From NCBI RefSeq assembly GCF_920987055.1, contig NZ_CAKLBX010000001.1, forward strand, positions 2,342,501 through 2,406,500: 64,000 nt of DNA, read 5' to 3'. The notes below the pieces were generated by a model. That model ran no database searches. It saw nothing but the letters and a program-made list of their open reading frames with translations, and was not told the origin of the DNA. This document shows positions 43,775 to 52,669 of the stretch, piece by piece. A program made the translations under genes and the position numbers. The stretch's first letter is position 1, and each line of letters opens with the position of its first letter. This stretch comes from Novosphingobium sp. CECT 9465 (GTDB lineage: Bacteria; Pseudomonadota; Alphaproteobacteria; Sphingomonadales; Sphingomonadaceae).

Positions 43775-45265
43775 TCAGCGCTTCTTGAGCAGATCACCCA
43801 GGTTGCCGGGAAGCCCCCCGGAACCGAGGCCAGGCAATCCGCCACCGCCCATGCCGCCGCCGCCCATTCCACCAAGCCCACCCGGACCCATTTGCTGGTC
43901 CAGGCCCGGCATAGCGGCACCAAGGCCACCCTTGCCGAACAGTGCGCCAAGCCCCTTGAGGCCGCCCATCTTCTTGATCTGCTTCATGGCCTTGGCCATT
44001 TCCTGATGCATCTTCAGAAGCTTGTTGACGTCCTGCACTTGCGTACCGGAACCCTTGGCGACACGGATCTTGCGCTTGGCGTTGAGCAGTTCGGGCTTCT
44101 CGCGCTCCTTCACGGTCATCGAACCGATGATCGCGTCCATGCGCAGCAGCACGCGGTCATCCATGCCGGATTGCGCCATCGCCGCCTTGGCCTTCTTCAT
44201 GCCGGGCATCATGCCCGCCAGCGCGCCAAGGCCGCCCATGTTCTGCATCTGCCGCAATTGGGTACGCAGGTCGTTCATGTCGAACTGCCCCTTCGACATG
44301 CGCGCGGCAAGCTTCTCGGCGTCCTCGACCTGGATCGTCGCCGCCGCCTTCTCGACGATGGAGACGATGTCGCCCATGCCGAGGATGCGGCCCGCCACGC
44401 GTTCAGGATGGAATGGCTCGATCGCGTCAAGCTTTTCGCCAGTACCTGCAAACTTGATCGGCTTGCCGGTGACGGCGCGCATCGAAAGCGCTGCACCACC
44501 GCGCGCATCGCCGTCCATGCGGGTCAGCACGATGCCGGTAAGATTTACCTCACCCGCGAACGACTGCGCGACGTTGACCGCGTCCTGCCCGGTCAGTGAA
44601 TCGACGACGAGCAGCGTTTCCCTGGGGATCGAGACAGTCGAAACCGCCTTCATCTCGTCCATCAGCGCCTGATCGACATGCAACCGGCCCGCCGTGTCGA
44701 GCATCAGCACGTCCACCGCTTGCAGCTTCGCCGCGTTCACCGCGCGCGTGGCGATATCGACCGGCATCTGGCCGACGATGATCGGCAACGTCGCAACGCC
44801 CGCCTGCTCGCCCAAAATCTTCAACTGTTCCTGCGCCGCCGGACGGTTGACGTCCAGCGAGGCCATCAGGACCTTCTTGCCGTGCTTCTCTTTCAGCAGC
44901 TTGGCGATCTTGGCGGTGCTGGTGGTCTTGCCCGAACCCTGCAACCCGACCATCATGATCACGACCGGCGGCGTTGCCACCAGATCGAGCTCCGCCGTGC
45001 CGCCGCCGAGCATTTCGACCAGCGCATCGTTGACGATCTTGACGACCTGCTGACCCGGCGTAACCGAACGCAGCACTGATTGGCCAACCGCAAGTTCGGT
45101 TACATTGTCGACGAACCGGCGCACGACGGGGAGCGCAACGTCTGCTTCGAGCAGCGCGATGCGTACTTCGCGCATGGCGGCCCGAACGTCTTCTTCATTC
45201 AGCGCGCCGCGGCCACGCAGGCGATCGAAGACGCCTCCAAGCCGGTCTGAAAGACTGTCGAACAC
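43775..45265 (-). CDS. ffh: Signal recognition particle GTPase Ffh
   Basis: Ffh, 496 residues, binds signal peptides and 4.5S RNA and delivers ribosomes to FtsY. The N domain begins FDSLSDRLGGVFDRLRGRG. The G domain has VGLQGSGKTTSTAKIA (P-loop), VDTAGRLHVD and TRMDGDARGG. The M domain starts near 300 and is Met-rich, with a Gly/Met tail (GGMGGGGMGG). I take the GTG at 45265 as start, since the TTG at 45271 leaves an unusual Cys-Val. FtsY, its receptor, is at 49.4 kb. Confidence 0.95.
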   Translation of the reverse strand: MFDSLSDRLGGVFDRLRGRGALNEEDVRAAMREVRIALLEADVALPVVRRFVDNVTELAVGQSVLRSVTPGQQVVKIVNDALVEMLGGGTAELDLVATPPVVIMMVGLQGSGKTTSTAKIAKLLKEKHGKKVLMASLDVNRPAAQEQLKILGEQAGVATLPIIVGQMPVDIATRAVNAAKLQAVDVLMLDTAGRLHVDQALMDEMKAVSTVSIPRETLLVVDSLTGQDAVNVAQSFAGEVNLTGIVLTRMDGDARGGAALSMRAVTGKPIKFAGTGEKLDAIEPFHPERVAGRILGMGDIVSIVEKAAATIQVEDAEKLAARMSKGQFDMNDLRTQLRQMQNMGGLGALAGMMPGMKKAKAAMAQSGMDDRVLLRMDAIIGSMTVKEREKPELLNAKRKIRVAKGSGTQVQDVNKLLKMHQEMAKAMKQIKKMGGLKGLGALFGKGGLGAAMPGLDQQMGPGGLGGMGGGGMGGGGLPGLGSGGLPGNLGDLLKKR

Positions 45266-45615
45266 GCACAATTCCCATCAGCACGCCCTTGCCCGCCCGC
45301 CACATTCGCGTAACGCGAAAAACGCCGGTGGGCGAAACCTCGCCGACCAGCGTGTGGCATCCTGAACAGGGGCCGTTGTCGAATCCGCAGGCAAGCACAG
45401 GCCTGTCCACTTGACGGCCCCCTAGCGCCTGTCGCGCATGTTGGCAAGCAGTTGCCTGAAAATCCCGTCAAAATCGCCAAAATAGAGAATAATGGTGAAA
45501 GCCCCCATGGCTTGGAAACGTGATCTTAACCAAAATTTCAGGAGCTTTGCCGTAGCGTAAGGGCATGGGCAATGCGTCAGCCGACGATTGCTGGGGTAAT
45601 GCGAAGGCAAGGGTT
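45266..45615. other. Intergenic region between divergent ffh and GGDEF-EAL genes
   Basis: About 350 bases with no supported gene. Short open frames on the minus strand do not look like proteins. It should hold promoters for both divergent genes; I cannot place them. The part near 45480-45550 is AT-rich compared with the rest. Confidence 0.4.
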
Positions 45616-47277
45616 ATGGCGACAAGGCCGACAGACCACAACGAACGGCATGGGCCGATAGCGAGGGTGGACAAGCGCGTTATTTGTCTTGGCGTCGTGA
45701 TTGCCACGATGGTGCTGTTCGTTGGCTACGGGTCTTCCGTCATTACCGATTTCCTTGCGTCGCTCATCCGTGGTGATCGACCGCGCGACCAGTTGCTGAG
45801 CACGGCGCTGCTGCTCAACATCGCGCTGCTGCTGTTCGGCTGGCGTCGCTATGTCGATCTCACTACCGAGGTCGGCCAGCGGCGCCAGGCGGAAGAAACC
45901 GCCCAGAAGCTGGCACAGACCGATCCACTCACCGGTTGCCTCAACCGTCGCAGCATCGATGACGCGCTTCAGGATATCATCGCCACTGCGCGCGCAACCG
46001 GGCACGAAGTGGTCGCGATGATGATCGACCTCGATAACTTCAAGCGCTCGAATGACAATCACGGCCATCAGGCGGGCGACGCCGTTCTGCTTGAAGCTGC
46101 CCGCCGCATCCGCGCCATCCTGCCGGAACGCTCGGTCATGGCGCGGCTGGGTGGCGATGAATTCGCCTGCGCCGCAATCTACGATCCCGATCACGCAGAA
46201 GCCATCGACCGGCTCGTTCTGCGCATCAACGAAGTGGTTGCACGCCCCGTCCTGATCGATGGCCTTTCAATCGAAGTTACCGCATCAATCGGCCTGGCCA
46301 CCAGCACACCGGCCGGAACGAACCAGCCCGCGGAACTGGCCACCACATTGCTGCACCGCGCTGATCTTGCCATGTACCAGGCCAAGAAGTCCGGTCGGAA
46401 CCGCTTCTGCTGGTTCGAGCCGAGCATGGAAAGCGAACTGCGCTACCGCAGCGAGCTGGAACGCGGCATTCGCGAAGGCATTCCGGCGGGCGAATTCGTG
46501 CCGTTCTATGAAAAGCAGATCGATCTCGATTCAGGCGCATTGACCGGCTTCGAAATGCTCGCGCGCTGGCAAAGTCCGCGCCACGGGCTGATTTCGCCCG
46601 AAGTGTTCATCCCCATCGCCGAGGAAATCGGCGTAATCTCGGACCTGTCCGAATGCCTGATCCGCCAGGCGCTGGCCGACGCTCGCGATTGGGACCCCAG
46701 CCTGACCCTTTCCGTCAATATCTCGCCGATCCAGTTGCGCGACCCGTGGTTTGCGCAAAAGCTTCTCAAGCTGCTGATCGAAGCCAACTTCCCGCCGCAC
46801 CGTCTCGATATCGAAATAACCGAAACCTGCCTGCACGAAAACCTCGGCGTCGTCCGCACGCTCATCACCAGCCTCAAGAATCAGGGCATCCGCATCAGTC
46901 TGGACGATTTCGGAACCGGCTATTCCAGCCTTGCGCAATTGCGTACGCTGCCGTTCGACCGGATCAAGATCGATCGCTTCTTCGTGTCCAACCTCGGCAC
47001 GAGCAAGGACAGCGCGATGATCATCGAAGCGATATCTTCACTCGGCAAGGGGATGGACCTGCCGATCACCGCAGAAGGCATCGAATCATCCGAAGTGCTT
47101 GCAGAATTGCGCAAATTCGGATCATTCAAGGGTCAGGGCTTCCTTTACGGCCAGCCATCCGATGCGCTGAGCGTGCGCGAGATGCTGGCCGGGCAAAACC
47201 TGCTGTGTGTACCAAACCCGCCAGTCGACCCCGAAGCACCCGCACTGCCCACGCCGTCGCGCAGCGCCTCAGCCTGA
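45616..47277 (+). CDS. GGDEF-EAL cyclic-di-GMP protein
   Basis: Protein of 553 residues. Two hydrophobic segments (VICLGVVIATMVLFVGYG and LLSTALLLNIALLLFGW) anchor it. A GGDEF domain with intact RLGGDEF follows, then an EAL domain whose signature reads EML (FEMLARW), with other catalytic positions kept: SVNISPIQL, DIEITET, SLDDFGTGYSS, AEGIES. Both activities are possible. GAAGG eight bases before ATG 45616 favours that start; an ATG at 45565 is in the same frame. Confidence 0.9.
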   Translation: MATRPTDHNERHGPIARVDKRVICLGVVIATMVLFVGYGSSVITDFLASLIRGDRPRDQLLSTALLLNIALLLFGWRRYVDLTTEVGQRRQAEETAQKLAQTDPLTGCLNRRSIDDALQDIIATARATGHEVVAMMIDLDNFKRSNDNHGHQAGDAVLLEAARRIRAILPERSVMARLGGDEFACAAIYDPDHAEAIDRLVLRINEVVARPVLIDGLSIEVTASIGLATSTPAGTNQPAELATTLLHRADLAMYQAKKSGRNRFCWFEPSMESELRYRSELERGIREGIPAGEFVPFYEKQIDLDSGALTGFEMLARWQSPRHGLISPEVFIPIAEEIGVISDLSECLIRQALADARDWDPSLTLSVNISPIQLRDPWFAQKLLKLLIEANFPPHRLDIEITETCLHENLGVVRTLITSLKNQGIRISLDDFGTGYSSLAQLRTLPFDRIKIDRFFVSNLGTSKDSAMIIEAISSLGKGMDLPITAEGIESSEVLAELRKFGSFKGQGFLYGQPSDALSVREMLAGQNLLCVPNPPVDPEAPALPTPSRSASA

Positions 47278-47354
47278 TAAGGCGTTGATCCGGCATTTGC
47301 GCGGCCACGTGCAGCGCATTGCCCTTCGCGGGCCGAATGCCTATGTCGCGCGGC

Positions 47355-48164
47355 ATGCGCATTCCTTTCCGCAAGATGCACGGCCTCGGCAATGATTTCG
47401 TGGTGATAGACGCCCGCGCGATGCCGCTGGCGATGACTCACCGGCGCGCCGCCGCCATTGCCGATCGCCGCACTGGCGTCGGCTGCGATCAGTTGATCGT
47501 GATCGAACCCTCCGCAGTGGCCGACGTGCGTATGCGCATATTCAACAACGATGGCAGCGAAGTCGAGGCTTGCGGCAACGCCAGCCGCGCGGTCGGCCTG
47601 CTGCTGGGCGGCACGCAGACCATCGAGACGCTGGGCGGGCTGATCCGCGCCGAAACCAACGGTCGTGGCGTGTCGGTGGACATGGGCATGCCACGCCTGA
47701 ACTGGGATCAAATCCCTGTCGCCTATGCGATGGACACCCTTGAAATGCCGGTCGGCTGGGAGGAACTGGAAAACCCGGTCGGCGTCAATGTCGGCAACCC
47801 GCACGTCATCTTCTTCGTGCCCGATTGCGATGCGGTCGATCTCGAACGCCTCGGCCCGCTGATCGAGAACGATCCGCTGTTTCCAGAACGCATCAACGTC
47901 AACGTCGCCAGCCGCATCGGGCCGGACCATCTGAAGCTGCGCGTGTGGGAGCGCGGCGCAGGTCTTACCCGTGCTTGCGGCACAGGCGCCTGCGCCACCG
48001 CCGTCGCCGCTATCCGCCGCAAGCTGACCGACCGAACCGTCCGCGTAGACCTGCCCGGCGGGTCCCTGACCATTGCCTGGCCGGAAGGCGGCAATATCGA
48101 GATGACCGGCCCTGCCGCGCTCAGCTTCGAAGGTTCGTTCGAGGAATCAGATTTTCCGTCATGA
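47355..48164 (+). CDS. dapF: Diaminopimelate epimerase
   Basis: DapF, 269 residues, converts LL- to meso-diaminopimelate for murein and lysine. Family segments: FRKMHGLGNDFVVID at the start, the first active-site Cys in EACGNASRAVG, NPHVIFFV, and the second Cys in TRACGTGACATAVAA. The ATG at 47355 is chosen because the family sequence begins there; no clear ribosome-binding site is seen. Its stop overlaps mtaB (ATGA). Confidence 0.95.
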   Translation: MRIPFRKMHGLGNDFVVIDARAMPLAMTHRRAAAIADRRTGVGCDQLIVIEPSAVADVRMRIFNNDGSEVEACGNASRAVGLLLGGTQTIETLGGLIRAETNGRGVSVDMGMPRLNWDQIPVAYAMDTLEMPVGWEELENPVGVNVGNPHVIFFVPDCDAVDLERLGPLIENDPLFPERINVNVASRIGPDHLKLRVWERGAGLTRACGTGACATAVAAIRRKLTDRTVRVDLPGGSLTIAWPEGGNIEMTGPAALSFEGSFEESDFPS

Positions 48165-49357
48165 TCGCGCAGGTCGTCTCTCTCGGTTGCCGCCTGAACA
48201 TCGCTGAAAGCGAAATGATCGGCGCGATGTTGCAGGACGGCCCGCAAACGGTCGTGGTGAATTCCTGCGCGGTCACAGCCGAAGCCGTGCGCCAGTCACG
48301 CCGCGCCGTCCGCCGCCTGCGCCGCGAACACCCGCAGGCGCGGCTCATCGTCACAGGTTGCGCCGCCACCATCGATCAGGACAGCTTCGCGCAGATGCCC
48401 GAAGTCGATGCTGTCGTGCCCAATGCCGAAAAGCTGACCCCCTCAAGCTGGCTCCCCGAACCGTTACCCAAATCTTCCCCGCTCCCCCGCGCAGGCGGGC
48501 GGGCAAACACGCACACCCGCGCGTTCATCCCCGTCCAGAATGGCTGCGATCACGCCTGCACCTTCTGCATCATCCCGCAAGGGCGCGGCGCCAGCCTGTC
48601 CCTCACAGTGGCAGACGTGCTCCGCGCCATCGAACCGCACCTCGGCCTCGGCGTCGCCGAAGTGGTGCTGACCGGGGTCGATGTGACCTCGTGGGGGGCA
48701 GACCTGCCCGGCCAGCCAAAGCTCGGCAATCTGGTCGGTGCCATCCTCGCCGCTTTTCCCGCCCTGCCGCGCCTGCGCCTGTCGTCTCTGGATGGTGTGG
48801 AGATCGATCCGCTGCTGCTTGATCTGATTACGGGCGAAGCGCGCGTGATGCCCCACGTCCACCTCTCGCTGCAATCGGGCGATGACATGATCCTCAAGCG
48901 GATGAAGCGCCGCCACACCTCTGCGCAAGCGATAGCCCTCGTACAGCAGATGAAGACCCGCCGTCCCGAAATCGCCATCGGGGCAGACCTGATTGCAGGC
49001 TTTCCCACCGAAACGCCGGAGATGCACGCCAACAACCTTGCCATCCTGCGCGAATGCGAGGTCGTACACGGCCACATCTTCCCCTATTCGCCGCGCCCTG
49101 GCACACCGGCCGCCCGGATGCCGCAGGTCCCGCCACCAGTGGTTCGCCAACGGGCCGCTGAACTGCGCGCCAGCGTTGCCGCACAACGCGACCAATGGCT
49201 GCAAACCCTGATCGGCAAGCCCGCCACGGTGCTTGCCGAGCGCGATGGAACCGGCCATGCGGGCAACTTCGCCAGCTACCGTACACCTCCCGGCACCGCG
49301 CCCGGTAGTCTGGTCACTTGTACGCCGACACGGATTATCGAAGGAATACTGGAATGA
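48161..49357 (+). CDS. mtaB: tRNA t(6)A37 methylthiotransferase MtaB
   Basis: Protein of 398 residues that converts t6A37 to ms2t6A37 in tRNAs reading ANN codons. The N-terminal methylthiotransferase domain keeps three cluster Cys (SLGCRLN, VVNSCAVT, VTGCAAT). The radical-SAM motif CDHACTFCIIPQGRG follows, then LTGVDVTSWG, HVHLSLQSGDD and GADLIAGFPTET. A TRAM-like C-terminal part is present. It overlaps dapF upstream and ftsY downstream, each by ATGA, so the three are coupled. Confidence 0.93.
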   Translation: MIAQVVSLGCRLNIAESEMIGAMLQDGPQTVVVNSCAVTAEAVRQSRRAVRRLRREHPQARLIVTGCAATIDQDSFAQMPEVDAVVPNAEKLTPSSWLPEPLPKSSPLPRAGGRANTHTRAFIPVQNGCDHACTFCIIPQGRGASLSLTVADVLRAIEPHLGLGVAEVVLTGVDVTSWGADLPGQPKLGNLVGAILAAFPALPRLRLSSLDGVEIDPLLLDLITGEARVMPHVHLSLQSGDDMILKRMKRRHTSAQAIALVQQMKTRRPEIAIGADLIAGFPTETPEMHANNLAILRECEVVHGHIFPYSPRPGTPAARMPQVPPPVVRQRAAELRASVAAQRDQWLQTLIGKPATVLAERDGTGHAGNFASYRTPPGTAPGSLVTCTPTRIIEGILE

Positions 49358-50280
49358 GTGGCGATAGCTGGTCGGACCGCCTGCTTGGCGGTTTTCGCAA
49401 GACCTCGGAACGCCTTGCCGAAAACCTGGGCAGTATCGTCGGTGCCTCGAAGCTGACTGACGCGCAGCTTGACGATCTTGAAGATGCGCTGATCCTGTCC
49501 GACCTGGGTCCCCGCGCCGCCGCGCGTATCCGCGAAAAGCTGAAGACCGCCCGCTTCGAAAACGGAGTGGACGAACAGGCGGTCAAGGAAGCCATGGCCG
49601 AGGAAATCGCCGCGATCCTTCGCCCTGTGGCAAAACCGCTCGAAATCGTCGCTTTCCCACGTCCGCAGGTGATCCTGGTGATCGGTGTCAACGGGTCGGG
49701 CAAGACCACGACCATCGCCAAGCTGGCGCACCTGTTCCAGGAACAGGATTACGGCGTGATGCTGGCGGCGGGCGATACGTTTCGCGCCGCGGCCATCGGC
49801 CAGTTGAAAGTCTGGGCAGATCGCCTGTCCATCCCGGTGGTCACCGGACCCGAAGGCGGCGATCCCGCTTCGATCGTGTTCGATGCGGTCAAAGCCGCCA
49901 CCGATACCGGCATCGACACGCTGATCGTCGACACTGCCGGACGCCTGCACAACAAGCGCGAACTGATGGACGAACTGGCCAAGGTTCGCCGCGTTCTCGG
50001 CCGCCTCAACCCCGAAGCCCCGCATGACGTGGTGCTGGTGCTCGATGCCACGAACGGGCAGAATGCGCTCCAGCAGATCGAAATCTTCAAGGAAGTTGCG
50101 GGCGTGACCGGCCTTATCATGACCAAGCTTGATGGCACCGCGCGTGGCGGCGTACTCGTCGCCGCCGCCGAGCAATACGGATTGCCGATCCACGCCATCG
50201 GCGTCGGCGAAAAGATTGACGACTTGCGCCCGTTCGATCCCGATCTGGTCGCCAGGGTCATCGCGGGAGTGTTCCAGTGA
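49354..50280 (+). CDS. ftsY: Signal recognition particle receptor FtsY
   Basis: FtsY, 308 residues, the membrane-associated SRP receptor. A short N domain (WSDRLLGGFRKTSERLAENLGS, then LEDALILSDLG) precedes the G domain with VIGVNGSGKTTTIAKLA, AGDTFRAAAIGQL, VDTAGRLHNKREL, TKLDGTARGG and the closing GVGEKIDDLRPFD. It lacks the long acidic A domain of some homologues, as is usual in alphaproteobacteria. A dispersed repeat follows its stop. Confidence 0.96.
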   Translation: MSGDSWSDRLLGGFRKTSERLAENLGSIVGASKLTDAQLDDLEDALILSDLGPRAAARIREKLKTARFENGVDEQAVKEAMAEEIAAILRPVAKPLEIVAFPRPQVILVIGVNGSGKTTTIAKLAHLFQEQDYGVMLAAGDTFRAAAIGQLKVWADRLSIPVVTGPEGGDPASIVFDAVKAATDTGIDTLIVDTAGRLHNKRELMDELAKVRRVLGRLNPEAPHDVVLVLDATNGQNALQQIEIFKEVAGVTGLIMTKLDGTARGGVLVAAAEQYGLPIHAIGVGEKIDDLRPFDPDLVARVIAGVFQ

Positions 50281-50299
50281 GAATGGCGGCCATCACGTT

Positions 50300-50386
50300 T
50301 CGTCATTGCGAGGAGGCATCGCCGACGAAGCAATCCAGAATTGCGCAAGTCGGCACTGGATTGCTTCGCTTCGCTCGCAATGACGA
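50300..50386. repeat. Dispersed palindromic repeat, copy B
   Basis: Same family as copies A and C: it begins TCGTCATTGCGAGG, holds GACGAAGCAATCCAG and its inverse CTGGATTGCTTC, and ends GCTCGCAATGACGA. It lies between ftsY and yciB, just before the latter. Confidence 0.9.
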
Positions 50387-50409
50387 AAGTTTACTGGCAG
50401 GAGTAGGCA

Positions 50410-51096
50410 ATGAGTGAAACTACACGCATTGCATCAGCCAAGCCCGAATCGGAAAAGCCCAAGTCCTCGTGGATCAACCTGCTGGTCGATTATGGCCCGC
50501 TGCTCGTGTTCTTCCTCGCCTATCGCCACTTCAAGCCCGAAGGTGCCGAACCGGGGTTGGCCGAAGTGGTAGCCGTCACCAAAGGCACCGCCACGTTCAT
50601 GGTCGCCACCGTCATTGCGCTGATCGTCTCCAAATGGCGGCTGGGCAAAGTGTCGCCGATGTTGTGGCTGTCCACCGTGCTGATCCTCGGCTTCGGTACG
50701 CTCACCGTGCTGCTGGGCGATCCGTTCTGGATTCAGGTAAAGCCCACCGCGATCTACCTGCTGTTTGCCGTGGTCCTTTTCGCCGGTCTGGCCAGGGGCA
50801 AGCCAATGCTGCGCGTCCTGCTGGAAGCCGCCTTCGAAGGGCTTGACGATGCCGGATGGATCAAGCTTTCGCGCAACTGGGCGTTCTTCTTCCTGTTCCT
50901 CGCCGCGCTGAACGAAGTGCTGCGCCATTTCTTCAACGTGGCGAATGGCAATTTCGAAGTCTGGCTTCAGGCGAAATTGTGGGGCGTGACGACGCTATCG
51001 TTCCTGTTCACGTTCTCGCAGATTCCCATGCTGATGCGCCATGGCCTTGCCGCGGGCGCCGAACCCGAAGTTGAGCGTAATCCACCGCATGATTGA
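50410..51096 (+). CDS. yciB: Inner-membrane septation protein (YciB/IspA family)
   Basis: Membrane protein of 228 residues with about five spans. Family segments: LVDYGPLLVFFLAYRHF, KGTATFMVATVIALIVSKW, TVLILGFGTLTVLLGDPFWIQVKPT and WIKLSRNWAFFFLFLAALNEVL. YciB-family proteins affect envelope shape and division; the molecular role is not settled. It follows ftsY across a dispersed repeat. Confidence 0.92.
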   Translation: MSETTRIASAKPESEKPKSSWINLLVDYGPLLVFFLAYRHFKPEGAEPGLAEVVAVTKGTATFMVATVIALIVSKWRLGKVSPMLWLSTVLILGFGTLTVLLGDPFWIQVKPTAIYLLFAVVLFAGLARGKPMLRVLLEAAFEGLDDAGWIKLSRNWAFFFLFLAALNEVLRHFFNVANGNFEVWLQAKLWGVTTLSFLFTFSQIPMLMRHGLAAGAEPEVERNPPHD

Positions 51097-51234
51097 TCGG
51101 GTTGACGATTGAACACCTCGTCTCCAACCTGATTTCATGTGACATTTGCACCACAGCGCCTAATATGCGCGGCAACTGCGGGGGCGCAGGTGCCGCCCTG
51201 CTCGCACAAGATATTAAAATAGGGGGAAAATCAG

Positions 51235-51807
51235 ATGGCCAAGTTCTTCGGCAATCTTCATCTCGTTCTCGTGGTCGGCCTGGTTGCGGCCATCGCGGTC
51301 ATGCTTGGCTATGGCGATTCTGCCAGCGTCACCGTAAATTCCGTGTTCCGCTGGTTCCACGTGTTCTTCGGCGTGCTGTGGATCGGTCTGCTCTATTACC
51401 TGAACTTCGTGCAGGTGCCGACCATGCCGAAAATCCCGGCTGAACAGAAGGGCGCGATCACCGGACATATCGCTCCCAAGGTGTTCTTCTTCTTCCGCTG
51501 GTCGGCGCTGCTGACGGTCGTAACCGGCCTCGTCATCGCATATGTCTCTGGCTATGCACATCAGGCGATGACCTTCTCCGGCGAAGGCACGGTCAACCTG
51601 ATCGGTCTTGGCATGTGGATGGCGCTGATCATGGCGTTCAACGTGTGGTTCATCATCTGGCCCGCCCAGAAGAAGATCCTCGGCATCGTCGAAGCCTCGG
51701 CTGAGGAAAAGGCCGCTGCGGCACCCCGCGCGCTTGCAGCAAGCCGCACCAACCTGCTGCTCTCGCTGCCAATGCTCTATGCAATGGTGAGCGCCAATCT
51801 CGGCTGA
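51235..51807 (+). CDS. PuuD-like membrane protein (urate hydroxylase N-terminal domain family)
   Basis: Protein of 190 residues with about four spans. The segment FRWFHVFFGVLWIGLLYYLNFVQVP, then KVFFFFRWSALLTVVTGLVI and NVWFIIWPAQKKIL match the membrane domain of PuuD-like proteins. The cytochrome-c domain of true PuuD is absent, so urate hydroxylation is doubtful; conserved His (FHVF) suggests haem binding. GGGGGA upstream of the ATG is the ribosome-binding site. A strong terminator follows. Confidence 0.72.
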   Translation: MAKFFGNLHLVLVVGLVAAIAVMLGYGDSASVTVNSVFRWFHVFFGVLWIGLLYYLNFVQVPTMPKIPAEQKGAITGHIAPKVFFFFRWSALLTVVTGLVIAYVSGYAHQAMTFSGEGTVNLIGLGMWMALIMAFNVWFIIWPAQKKILGIVEASAEEKAAAAPRALAASRTNLLLSLPMLYAMVSANLG

Positions 51808-51829
51808 TCCTTCAGCGGATCAGCGCACA

Positions 51830-51867
51830 AAAAGGGGTGCGGCGTCTTCGGATGCCGCGCCCCTTTT
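51830..51867 (+). terminator. Terminator after the PuuD-like gene
   Basis: A long stem (AAAAGGGGTGCGGCGTC with GATGCCGCGCCCCTTTT, nearly perfect) closing a TTCG loop and ending in five T, 23 bp after the stop codon. Confidence 0.93.
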
Positions 51868-51952
51868 TGCTGCGCGGGATATTATTCCGGCTTCGGGCGT
51901 TGCTCTCTCAACCCGCACTGCGGGTCTGACATCCAAGGGGAGTTCTCACCAC

Positions 51953-52279
51953 ATGCGCAAGTTGACCATTCTCGCCGCCACTGCGGCAACCGCCCTCATG
52001 CTTTCGGCCTGCTCGGAAAAGACACAGGATGCCGCCGGAGCTACCGCTGAATCGGCTGGTAACGACGTGGCGAACGCCGCCGACGATGCCGCTGCGGCGA
52101 CTGATGAGCTGGGCGACAAGGCCGCAAAGGCTGTCGATGATGCAGCAGCAGCTACTGACGAAATGGGTGACAAGGCCGCAGCCGAAGCGAAGAAAGCTGC
52201 CGCTGGCGCGAAGCAGGAAGCGGCCGAAGCCGAAGCCAGCTTGCACAACGAATCCGTCAGCGAAGCCAAGGCTGACTGA
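51953..52279 (+). CDS. Ala-rich lipoprotein with tandem repeat
   Basis: Protein of 108 residues. A lipoprotein signal ends in LMLSAC with the lipidated Cys at residue 20. The rest is made of Ala, Asp, Glu and Lys and contains an 18-residue unit twice in a row (from about residue 44 and 62, each DDAAAATDE.GDKAA). It should form a long helix in the periplasm, like other small coiled lipoproteins. No function is known. Confidence 0.82.
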   Translation: MRKLTILAATAATALMLSACSEKTQDAAGATAESAGNDVANAADDAAAATDELGDKAAKAVDDAAAATDEMGDKAAAEAKKAAAGAKQEAAEAEASLHNESVSEAKAD

Positions 52280-52315
52280 CCGAAGCGAGCGGGGGCGGCG
52301 CAAGTCCGCTCCCGC

Positions 52316-52669
52316 TCACCTGTCCAATAATTCGCAGATCGTGGCGATCACCGCTTCACGCGCATAGGGCTTGGCCAGCAAGGGCCGGTCGGCGAAATTA
52401 CCTTCCACCTGCCCATATCCGGTCGCGATCAGAAACGGTACGCCGCTGGAATGCAGCGCCTGCGCAACCGGCAAACTCGATTGCCCGTCCAGGTTCCAGT
52501 CCAGCACAGCGAGATCGAACCCGCCCTGCGCCACCGCCTTCAGCGCCTCTGACACACGCCCGACCGGCCCTATGGCGACCGCCCCTTCATCTTCCAGAAA
52601 ATCGCACAGCATCGCCGCGACGAGGAATTCGTCTTCGACGACAAGGATGCGCGCATCCTTCAGCGGCAT
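52316..52669 (-). CDS. Single-domain response regulator
   Basis: Receiver domain of 117 residues without an output domain. Acidic pair in ILVVEDEFLV, phosphoacceptor Asp in LAVLDWNLDG, Thr-like position in LIATGYG and Lys in LLAKPYAREA. Sphingomonads use such stand-alone receivers in stress and general signalling networks. The start overlaps the kup stop by one base (TGATG), so it is translated from the kup message. Confidence 0.88.
   Translation of the reverse strand: MPLKDARILVVEDEFLVAAMLCDFLEDEGAVAIGPVGRVSEALKAVAQGGFDLAVLDWNLDGQSSLPVAQALHSSGVPFLIATGYGQVEGNFADRPLLAKPYAREAVIATICELLDR

Noticed and set aside
45195..45410. Leftward 71-codon frame upstream of ffh
   Set aside because: It overlaps the ffh start in another frame and shows no ribosome-binding site or family pattern.
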